A DNA stretch of 23,294 nt. Source: JANQLU01 sp964434955 (GTDB taxonomy: Bacteria > Planctomycetota > Planctomycetia > Pirellulales > Pirellulaceae). A program made the position numbers and the translations under genes. How positions within the stretch are numbered: position 1 is the first letter of the stretch; each line of letters begins with the position of its first letter. The notes below the pieces were generated by a model. That model searched no databases and was not told the DNA's origin. It saw nothing but the letters and a program-made list of their open reading frames with translations. This document shows, piece by piece, positions 17,302 to 23,294 of the stretch. The DNA is taken from assembly GCA_964434955.1 (NCBI GenBank), contig CAYSXI010000074.1, forward strand, positions 1 through 23,294. Direction: 5' to 3'.

Positions 17302-18719
17302 CAGGCATCCTCCAACACCAGCGTAGATTTACCACGGTCAGCAAATCGTATTCTTGGCGAAATCACATGAAGTACAAAAAGAATTGGTTCGTCTTGGCCT
17401 AGATATCGAGATCCCAGAAGCCCTTCCAAACTCGGACCGCTCTCACCCAGTTGGCGAAACGGGTTTTGAATCCCTGGAGACCAATTGACTCCGAAAATTG
17501 AGTGCCTGGATTCATGATTGGGCAGATAGGAAAACGCACTTTCGATCACAAATGGAACATTGTCTTGCAACCTCGCGACCCGTTTGTATTTGAAAGAATC
17601 CATGTCGGCCCCGGCATGGGAGAACCGCGATTCAAAGTGGAGTTTGCCGATTTCGCCCAACAACAATGGGTTGGTTGGTTTAGTTGCCTTCTTCATTGCC
17701 TTCAAAAGCCGAAGGCATTTTTCCTTGTCTATTTCATTTTGGCGTACCAAATGTTTGAAAGGCTGACGATGAAATCCCGCTTCTTGCAAAACGCTACTTG
17801 TCTTGCGAGTTGACGAAAACCCTTTGAATTCTGCCACAAATTCACGAATGGTCTTTGTGCCGTGATTGATATGTGCCGCTACAAGTCGAAAGAAATCGTC
17901 ATTGCAATACCAATGAGGATCGGTTGGAGAAGAAGGTGTCCATTTTGATATCGATTCGGTAGTTCTGGGCCAATGAAACTTATCGTCAAACCAATCGATA
18001 GATAAACTCAGGTGCGGATTGATCCAGACAAACGACTGTGCCAATTGTAAAAATCGAGATTTTGAACGTTCGAGAATAAAGCTTGCTTCATTTGGGTCTG
18101 AATTCTTGCAGTTTTGTAAATTTCCAACGTTTTTGGTGGGGTTTGCAAAGCTTGCTTTTTCAGGGCAAAAGTTAACGAAAATAGATGTGCCCTTTGGAAA
18201 TTGGTTCCGTGTCGTTTTTAAATCAATACTTGGAGATTGTTTGATCTGATCAACAACGACGCTGATCTCATGGCGTTGATTGAATGACTCGACAACAACT
18301 CCACCTGCCCCTGACAATGCAAATGGCATGCAAAAAAGTGTTTTAAGAGCATTGCCTTGAGCCCCGCGGTCAGGGGCGACGTATGCTTCACGAGAAGAAA
18401 TGCGGTGGTTGAAATCTAGAACGTTCTCAACAACTGTTTTGGGGATACCTGGTCCGTTGTCGGTTACGGTGATACCTTCGCAATCAACTCGAACTGAAAT
18501 CTCTGGAAGCGTGCCTTGTTCTTCACAAGCATCCAGCGAGTTATCGACGAGTTCCTTTAGAATTACGAGAGGCCATTCTTTTGGCCCGTGCCCGGTTTGA
18601 GCAGTGAGTTCCTTTTGCGTCAGATAGTCGAGTACCCGGCTTGTCTTGAAATGAATTCGGTTTAGCTTCCGTTCTGCATTTGCTTTACTTTTTCGGGAGG
18701 AGGTTGTAGATTTAGACAT
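17301..18719 (-). CDS. Topoisomerase VI subunit B-like GHKL ATPase
   Basis: This 472-residue GHKL ATPase has a clear N box, KELVDNSLDACEEQG (55-69; Glu56 as the general base, Asn60 binding Mg), which closely resembles archaeal topoisomerase VI subunit B. The G1 box DNGPGIP is at 87-93 and the glycine-rich ATP lid RGAQGNALKT at 118-127. The remainder, about 200-470, should be the transducer region; I could not identify the helix-two-turn-helix insert of classical TopoVIB, and the protein is shorter than archaeal homologues. Together with the downstream Spo11-like gene it gives both halves of a type IIB topoisomerase. Start ATG 18719 has GGAA about 7 bases upstream. It begins 50 bases after a strong intrinsic terminator that closes the DUF1580 gene. 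Confidence 0.82.
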   Translation of the reverse strand: MSKSTTSSRKSKANAERKLNRIHFKTSRVLDYLTQKELTAQTGHGPKEWPLVILKELVDNSLDACEEQGTLPEISVRVDCEGITVTDNGPGIPKTVVENVLDFNHRISSREAYVAPDRGAQGNALKTLFCMPFALSGAGGVVVESFNQRHEISVVVDQIKQSPSIDLKTTRNQFPKGTSIFVNFCPEKASFANPTKNVGNLQNCKNSDPNEASFILERSKSRFLQLAQSFVWINPHLSLSIDWFDDKFHWPRTTESISKWTPSSPTDPHWYCNDDFFRLVAAHINHGTKTIREFVAEFKGFSSTRKTSSVLQEAGFHRQPFKHLVRQNEIDKEKCLRLLKAMKKATKPTNPLLLGEIGKLHFESRFSHAGADMDSFKYKRVARLQDNVPFVIESAFSYLPNHESRHSIFGVNWSPGIQNPFRQLGESGPSLEGLLGSRYLGQDEPILFVLHVISPRIRFADRGKSTLVLEDA

Positions 18720-18769
18720 AATCTGTTCCGATGGCTGTGAGAGGCGATTGATTCAGAGCAAGAAAAACG

Positions 18770-18793
18770 ACGGGCTTGGCAGAGCCCGTTTTT
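18770..18793 (-). terminator. Intrinsic terminator/possible attenuator between DUF1580 and the topoisomerase-like operon
   Basis: ACGGGCT (18770-18776) and AGCCCGT (18783-18789) form a perfect 7-bp GC-rich stem with a 6-base loop. It is followed by TTTTT on the plus strand and preceded by AAAAA, so it works in both directions. On the minus strand it follows the DUF1580 stop (18808) and precedes the topoisomerase-like start (18719). Confidence 0.75.
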
Positions 18794-18807
18794 CGTATCC
18801 CGATATG

Positions 18808-19098
18808 TCAGCCAAGTTCCGCTTTCAGGAATTCAACGGCATCACTACAGTCTTTGGATATTGCAGATTGTCCCAGAGACTCAGTTGTTTCACCTGAGTC
18901 GAAAAACCTGCCTAATGCCTCAATCGATGTATAAGGGACCCCACCTGCTTTGAACCATTCCAGTGCCCTGCCCCGCGACCCTCGCGTTCGCCAACGATGT
19001 ACTGTGGAAAGAGAGACCCGGTTCCCTAAGTTTTCTTCACACCATTCGGGCACTTTTCGGATTGGAATAATCGTTTCCGAATTAATGTTGATAGTCAT
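18808..19098 (-). CDS. DUF1580 protein, small helix-turn-helix (excisionase/regulator-like)
   Basis: This 96-residue protein carries the DUF1580 signature: NRVSLSTVHRWRTRGSRGRALEWFKAGG is the central helix-turn-helix-wing pattern, followed by YTSIEALGRFF. The family is characteristic of planctomycetes. The fold resembles MerR/excisionase HTH proteins that bend DNA beside integrases, which fits its place in an integrase-bearing island; direct function is not established. Start ATG 19098 has GGAG about 10 bases upstream, but a strong inverted repeat covers that region, so expression may be controlled. It lies between the 362-residue orphan gene and the topoisomerase-like pair. Confidence 0.82.
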   Translation of the reverse strand: MTININSETIIPIRKVPEWCEENLGNRVSLSTVHRWRTRGSRGRALEWFKAGGVPYTSIEALGRFFDSGETTESLGQSAISKDCSDAVEFLKAELG

Positions 19099-19099
19099 T

Positions 19100-19139
19100 T
19101 TTGAGCGTCTCCGTGCAATTTGCTTGAGTAACGCTCAAA
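19100..19139 (-). promoter_or_regulatory. Inverted repeat flanking the DUF1580 ribosome-binding region
   Basis: On the minus strand, TTTGAGCGT (19139-19131) and ACGCTCAAA (19108-19100) form a perfect 9-bp inverted repeat with a 22-base spacer, ending one base before the ATG. GGAG, the likely Shine-Dalgarno, lies at the end of the loop. A third half-site CTCAA/TTGAG sits at 19124-19128. This suits either an autoregulatory operator or an mRNA hairpin that limits ribosome access. Confidence 0.5.
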
Positions 19140-19184
19140 TCATGGCGTAAATTCGAAAAATAAACGGTAGCTAATCGGTGCGCG

Positions 19185-20273
19185 CTAGTTTGCAGTAAAA
19201 AGATGGGGGCTTGAGGTGTACAATCCACGGATAAAATCTGCCCTGGCCTCGGAAATAAAGGTCCTTGCACCTCGACCTTCACCGACAACATCTACCCAGC
19301 CCTGTTTTCGCATTTTTGAGAATGACCTTTTGTGATGTTCTTTCCCAAATGGGTCAAAATCTTTACAAATGTTCGGCTGCGATTTTGCACTTTCAGGCTT
19401 ATCAATCCCACGTTTGATCATCTCCTCCAAGATAAGCCTGCTGGTCAACGAAAGGGCCAGAAACGACCTGAGAATTTGTCGTTCATAGCCCATAAGAACT
19501 GGGAATACCTCATTCATGAAGAATTTATTTGCTTTGTCAAATGACTTGGATGCCGGTTTTTCTAGAAAGAGGTTTATTGGGTTATAGGTAGTTGCAGCCG
19601 GTACTGCGTCGCGCCAGACCTTCTTTATTTTGTTGGCTTGCAAATCATAATTTACTGAAATGATACCTATAAATGCTTTCGCGCGATTTCGATTGATCGC
19701 TACCAACGAATCGCTTTTGCCGTTGTAGAGCCATGGGTACTGAATTGAGTTTGTATTTCCACGGATTCTAAGAAGATGGCAAATCTCAAATTTTTCATTG
19801 TTATTCCAACTCTGAAACTCAGTCTCCCAGATCGAATTTCCCATGAACTCTATTTCGCGGAACGAACTTACTAACTGAATTAGCGGACTCGCAGGGCTGA
19901 TATCGGGGATCAGATTGCGTCTAAATAATTCGGCCGGCGCCAAAGAAACGGTTTTTTCGGCACACGCAATAATGGTTTCGGTTGGTAAAGTCGAGAATAC
20001 TGAAAATCGTTTTTCTAGGTCGTCGCATTGAGGATTCTCGATAAGTTTTGAATCCGGGTTTTTCTCGGATAGCAAAACATTCTGCCTATAGACGTTGGAA
20101 TCGCGCAGAAGCTCAAAAAATTCCTCGAATGTACCTGTAAACTCGCAGCATTGGTACAAACGCTTTGGATCGACGATGTAGGCTCGCCAAGGAAAAAGGG
20201 CTTCCGTTTCATGTAAGCTAGGGTCATCAATCTCTATTTTGATTGATTCGCTTTCGTATATTCGCGTAGACAT
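19185..20273 (-). CDS. Orphan 362-residue protein with C-terminal winged-helix-like segment
   Basis: I do not recognise this protein. It is soluble, with no signal peptide or membrane helix, and the gene is AT-rich compared with its neighbours. The N-terminal 150 residues are mixed alpha/beta with no evident catalytic motif. The middle (about 225-300) is helical and hydrophobic. The last 65 residues (for example FGKEHHKRSFSKMRKQGW followed by a GEGRGARTFISE turn) look like a winged-helix DNA-binding domain, with a recognition helix and a Gly-rich wing. ATG 20273 follows a weak AAGAG. It lies 57 bases after the integrase stop and 86 bases before DUF1580 on the same strand. A role as regulator or DNA-binding partner of the island is inferred. 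Confidence 0.65.
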   Translation of the reverse strand: MSTRIYESESIKIEIDDPSLHETEALFPWRAYIVDPKRLYQCCEFTGTFEEFFELLRDSNVYRQNVLLSEKNPDSKLIENPQCDDLEKRFSVFSTLPTETIIACAEKTVSLAPAELFRRNLIPDISPASPLIQLVSSFREIEFMGNSIWETEFQSWNNNEKFEICHLLRIRGNTNSIQYPWLYNGKSDSLVAINRNRAKAFIGIISVNYDLQANKIKKVWRDAVPAATTYNPINLFLEKPASKSFDKANKFFMNEVFPVLMGYERQILRSFLALSLTSRLILEEMIKRGIDKPESAKSQPNICKDFDPFGKEHHKRSFSKMRKQGWVDVVGEGRGARTFISEARADFIRGLYTSSPHLFTAN

Positions 20274-20330
20274 GGCAGTCGCTCTTTTGAGGTTTCGGTG
20301 AACTGCATATCATCGCAAATCTTCTCGTTG

Positions 20331-21422
20331 TTATCCAACCTCTTGCATGATTTGAATCGCTTTTGCAAGATCCCGTTCTGCATAAATCTGAGTTACGTCA
20401 GCGTTCGCATGGCCAAGAATTACTTGTCCGGCTTCAAGGCCATATTTGGCTCGTATACGCGTTCCTGCGGCGTGTCTGAGTTGGTTTGGAGCCCAGCGGT
20501 CAGTTCCAGCTTTGTCACACGCCCAGGCAATATGTTGCGCATAGTGCCATCTCTTATATGGTTTACCTCCTGTGCGAAGAAAGCACAGTTGCTTTTCGTT
20601 TCTCAGAAGGTATTTGCAGAGAATCGATTGGGCATTGGGGCCGATCACAATGACGCGGTGCCGCTCTTTGTGTTCCATTTTGTGTGACTCGGGATAATAG
20701 AGCCAAACCCCAATATGCTCAGCGCCAGATCGATCGATGTCACACGGCCGCATAATAAACAGCTCGCCGGGACGACATCCAGTAAGCGACTGAATGCGGA
20801 CCATATCAGCGGTTACTGAGTTTCGAAGGTTTGCTATCGTTTTCTCGACATCTTCATCGGAAACGGGGAGTATGGGAGTCGATTCTCGTGCCGCAGTTTT
20901 GCCTTTGCGAAGACCCGAGACTGTTGAAATCGCCTGATATGTCTTAACAGGTACCAATTCCCTGGCGACTCCCCACTTGAACATACGTTTGATCCGCCCA
21001 GTGTTTTGGTTGATGTAACGGCGGCAATGACCAGCCGCTACAAATTGCTGCTGAATGTTAGCCAGGCAAAGCGGGCCAAAATGGTCGACCGGAGTTTGTG
21101 CATAATTCTCGATTAGGTGGCGAATTGCGATTTTCAGACCCGGCAATTCGTCAGTCGGCCTTCCATTTTTGACGTAGTAGCCTTTTGCGAACTTCCAATA
21201 TTCAGCAGCAAGCTGTGCAACGGTGATTGAATCGTGATCATTGCCCTGGAATTTGTTGCGGCCGTTTGCCAACCATTCTCCCACCAGTTGATCGTAGAGT
21301 TGCTGACTGGCTTTTGTGCCGTGCGGACCCAGATAATGGTCTTTTCCATTGAGGGTGACAATGGCCTGGCCGGAGGCTTTATGCTTGCGGTATTTGGGAG
21401 GGGATATTGATGGTCCACGCAT
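20331..21422 (-). CDS. Tyrosine recombinase (phage-type integrase)
   Basis: This 363-residue site-specific recombinase starts at ATG 21422, with AGGAG 8 bases upstream; an in-frame TTG at 21446 is less likely. An N-terminal arm-binding segment and a SAM-like core-binding domain (about 60-160) precede the catalytic domain. The catalytic residues are Arg217 in TGCRPGEL, Lys248, Arg316 in NQLRH, His338 in LGHANADVTQIY and nucleophile Tyr347. The usual first His of the HxxR box is Asn313, a substitution common in planctomycete integrases. It lies 130 bases from the 3' end of a tRNA-Leu gene, so that tRNA is the likely attachment site, and it opens a run of five minus-strand genes forming the mobile module. 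Confidence 0.9.
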   Translation of the reverse strand: MRGPSISPPKYRKHKASGQAIVTLNGKDHYLGPHGTKASQQLYDQLVGEWLANGRNKFQGNDHDSITVAQLAAEYWKFAKGYYVKNGRPTDELPGLKIAIRHLIENYAQTPVDHFGPLCLANIQQQFVAAGHCRRYINQNTGRIKRMFKWGVARELVPVKTYQAISTVSGLRKGKTAARESTPILPVSDEDVEKTIANLRNSVTADMVRIQSLTGCRPGELFIMRPCDIDRSGAEHIGVWLYYPESHKMEHKERHRVIVIGPNAQSILCKYLLRNEKQLCFLRTGGKPYKRWHYAQHIAWACDKAGTDRWAPNQLRHAAGTRIRAKYGLEAGQVILGHANADVTQIYAERDLAKAIQIMQEVG

Positions 21423-21458
21423 GATGGCGACTCCTGTTTTGAGCAAATCCGGTATGTA

Positions 21459-21505
21459 CCGTTTTTGCTGTTTTCAAAACGGGTCGCACTGTCGACCATC
21501 GACAG
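21459..21505. promoter_or_regulatory. Two inverted repeats in the integrase upstream region
   Basis: CCGTTTT (21459-21465) with AAAACGG (21476-21482), and CTGTCGA (21489-21495) with TCGACAG (21499-21505, 3-base spacer), lie back to back between the integrase start and the tRNA-Leu 3' end. They are candidate binding sites for the integrase, an excisionase or a repressor. Confidence 0.4.
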
Positions 21506-21552
21506 GTAACGAGCTTTGGTTTCGACCTGGTTTTAAAGAGGTTTTGTGCAAG

Positions 21553-21636
21553 TAGCGGTGAGAGGACTCGAACCTCCACGGGAATACTCCCACTTGATTT
21601 TGAATCAAGCGCGTCTGCCAATTCCGCCACACCGCC
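21553..21636 (-). tRNA. tRNA-Leu(CAA)
   Basis: This is an 84-nt class II tRNA. The 7-bp acceptor stem runs GGCGGTG against CACCGCT with a terminal G-U pair, discriminator A. The anticodon stem CTTGA/TCAAG encloses loop TTCAAAA, giving anticodon CAA, which reads UUG. A long variable arm (GGGAGTATTCCC) follows, then a T-arm GGAGG-TTCGAGT-CCTCT with one G-U pair. CCA is not encoded. Its 3' end faces the integrase gene. Confidence 0.95.
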
Positions 21637-21748
21637 AAGTGTTGATTGGTCGTGACGTTGGTCCGCAAACGAATGCGGAAGAACCATCAAGACCGAATCG
21701 GCTGAACTTTGTTCGCACAATTCTAATTCAATACCCGTCAGATTCGCA

Positions 21749-21765
21749 AGGGCCGAATTGGCCCT
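21749..21765 (-). terminator. Hairpin downstream of the ABC permease gene
   Basis: AGGGCC (21749-21754) and GGCCCT (21760-21765) form a perfect 6-bp GC-rich stem with a 5-base loop, about 26 bases beyond the permease stop on the minus strand. No T-run follows, so it is only a possible terminator or stabilising 3' structure. Confidence 0.35.
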
Positions 21766-21790
21766 GCGTTTGCCCTTTGATTCCAAGGTC

Positions 21791-23294
21791 CTAGTTGCGC
21801 AACGCAGACAAGATTGGAAGTCGGCTGATCCACCTCGCCGCAATCAATGCCGTCAAAAGACCGACCAACAGAATCGCACCGAACATCACGCCCAATTCCA
21901 ACCAAGGCACCGATATCCGTGTTAACAAGGTGTGAGGCAAAGTCACGAAGGCCGCTGCCACGGTTCCGATCAACAATCCGCCCAACAAAAGAAAAACGGT
22001 TTCAAGCAGAACGAATTTTCCGAGTTTCGCGCCATCAAAACCAATGGCGCGCATCAACGCCAGCTCTTTCTTGCGCTCGAGGACACTCCGCATTTGAACG
22101 GCTGCCAAGCCGAATGTCCCCAACAGCAGCCCCAACGCTCCCAAAGCCTGAAACGTACTCAAGTAGGTATTTTGAACCGCGAGATAGCCCGACAACAATT
22201 TCTCGGTCGATTGGAACTCAAGACCGTAGTCAGTCAACTGCTGCTGCAAAAGTTTCTTGTCGCTCGCATTCGCGTTTGCAAGGAATATCCGATAACCACT
22301 TGCACTCTTGAACAGGTCGCGAAAATTTTCATCGGAGACCAACAGGCTGCCTTGCAAAATGGAGTTGTTCAAAAACCCGACGACCTCGAAAGTAGCCGAT
22401 TCGCCAGTGTCGAACTCAACGTCAAAAGTACTTCCAACAGAATAAACTTTGAGGCTATACCAAGCGGTGTTCTTGTCGATCACCACCGGAATCGCCGAGT
22501 TGTCGGGCTGCTGATACAAACAATGCCAAGGGTTGTTTTTCTCGATTTCCGAATTGGCGGAGGACGTGGCAAAACTGAAGGCCGGTTTTCCCGGGTCTTG
22601 TTCGTCAAAGTATTTCACGAAGCGATCCGATACACCAAGCACTCTCGGTTGTGTCGACTGATAAGGGTTGTTGCAACTGGCATCCTCGCCCGATTTTAGA
22701 CGCATTTGCAAAAACAGACTTTCATCACTCAGTTCTTCGCCCAGCAATTCATCCTGGGTCGTTGCATCGCCCAAATAGCCGAAGATGGGGCGTTCGGATT
22801 GGATGAGCCATTGGAAGCCTGCGGTTCCTTCATCTGTTGGTGAAAGTTGAAATGCACTAATGCCGACAATCAAAAAACTGGCAGCCGCGACCAAACCAAT
22901 CGTAAGCGTGCTGCGCAATGGACTTCGTCGCGCGTTTTCGATGGCCAGTTTTCCCAAGCTCATCGCAACTTTTTTTCCTTCTCGTTTGTGCTTGAGGCGG
23001 TTCCAAACTCCCACCAGAAGTGCAAACAAGACAAAGAATCCGCCACCCAAAAAAGCTCCGGCTTGAGATTCGCCTGACAACTGAGTGGCAGCGCCCGTCA
23101 ATCCGAAACCAATCAGCAGCAGGATCACCAAAGCGATCATTCCTGCCCTGCCCTGTCCCGATGAAGGACCGGCCTCTTGATCAATTCGACCGGAAAGCAA
23201 GTCGCGAACCGGACGCTTACTGGTTCGCCAAATTGAAAACCATATGGTCACGAGACAAACGATGGCTCCGGAAAAGGCGCCGGCTGCCAAGCTA
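21791..23294 (-). CDS. FtsX-type ABC transporter permease, C-terminal part (cut by right edge)
   Basis: About 500 residues are visible from the right edge to TAG at 21791; the N-terminus is outside the window. The visible part has a membrane helix pair near its start (AGAFSGAIVCLVTIWFSIW), more helices around IALVILLLIGFGLTG, then a large extracytoplasmic domain (about residues 150-350). The C-terminal FtsX domain has three further helices (about 370-490) and the conserved cytosolic loop ERKKELALMRAIGFDGAKL. This is the typical duplicated FtsX/MacB-like permease that works with a separate ATPase. The substrate is unknown; relatives act in lipoprotein or peptide export. It probably marks core chromosome to the right of the tRNA. 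Confidence 0.88.
   Translation of the reverse strand, partial: SLAAGAFSGAIVCLVTIWFSIWRTSKRPVRDLLSGRIDQEAGPSSGQGRAGMIALVILLLIGFGLTGAATQLSGESQAGAFLGGGFFVLFALLVGVWNRLKHKREGKKVAMSLGKLAIENARRSPLRSTLTIGLVAAASFLIVGISAFQLSPTDEGTAGFQWLIQSERPIFGYLGDATTQDELLGEELSDESLFLQMRLKSGEDASCNNPYQSTQPRVLGVSDRFVKYFDEQDPGKPAFSFATSSANSEIEKNNPWHCLYQQPDNSAIPVVIDKNTAWYSLKVYSVGSTFDVEFDTGESATFEVVGFLNNSILQGSLLVSDENFRDLFKSASGYRIFLANANASDKKLLQQQLTDYGLEFQSTEKLLSGYLAVQNTYLSTFQALGALGLLLGTFGLAAVQMRSVLERKKELALMRAIGFDGAKLGKFVLLETVFLLLGGLLIGTVAAAFVTLPHTLLTRISVPWLELGVMFGAILLVGLLTALIAARWISRLPILSALRN

Larger units (their letters stand above)
16063..21552 (-). mobile_element. Probable integrated element at tRNA-Leu (left boundary inferred)
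   Basis: A tyrosine integrase next to a tRNA 3' end, a planctomycete DUF1580 protein, an orphan protein and a coupled topoisomerase VI-like pair all lie on one strand. This is the usual arrangement of a genomic island inserted in a tRNA. No exact copy of the tRNA 3' end was found elsewhere in the window, so the left end is a guess and the element could be longer, possibly including the qat operon and further leftward genes. Confidence 0.5.

Overview
The window looks like chromosomal DNA of a planctomycete, probably Pirellulaceae-like. The evidence is a DUF1580 protein (a family I know only from planctomycetes), a tyrosine integrase of the type common in that phylum, the form of the czc operon and a fused membrane/spermidine-synthase-like protein. 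Base composition is intermediate, and more AT-rich in the 16-20 kb part. Genus cannot be set from sequence alone.

Layout, left to right. (1) 1-5.0 kb, minus strand: a heavy-metal RND efflux operon in the order czcC, a small His/Cys-rich exported protein, czcB, czcA (czcA runs off the left edge). An AT-rich upstream region carries a duplicated near-palindromic element. (2) 5.3-7.8 kb, plus strand: a roughly 12-helix membrane protein fused to a spermidine-synthase-like Rossmann domain. (3) 7.9-10.4 kb: a small Zn-ribbon protein (minus), a proline-rich two-helix membrane protein and a DUF2971 protein (both plus). (4) 10.7-15.5 kb, plus strand: a complete, tightly packed QatABCD anti-phage operon: KAP ATPase, QatB, QueC-like QatC and TatD-like QatD. 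(5) 15.5-16.1 kb: no convincing gene. (6) 16.1-21.4 kb, all minus strand: an integrase module of tyrosine recombinase, an orphan 362-residue protein, a DUF1580 helix-turn-helix protein and a two-gene topoisomerase VI-like pair (GHKL ATPase B-like subunit, then Spo11/TopoVIA-like A subunit). (7) tRNA-Leu(CAA), whose 3' end faces the integrase and is the likely integration target. (8) 21.8 kb to the right edge: an FtsX-type ABC permease, cut by the edge, probably core chromosome.

Interpretation. A tRNA-Leu-anchored island carries at least the topoisomerase VI-like module. The Qat operon and its DUF2971 neighbour may belong to the same island or an adjoining defence island; no left attachment site was found, so that boundary is open. 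The best candidate for a little-described system is the split topoisomerase VI-like pair with its DUF1580 and 362-residue companions. Both subunits keep the residues expected for ATP binding, metal binding and the catalytic tyrosine, so an active DNA-cleaving or strand-passing machine on a mobile element is plausible. Two regulatory structures sit inside the module: an inverted repeat over the DUF1580 ribosome-binding region, and an intrinsic terminator between DUF1580 and the topoisomerase genes.
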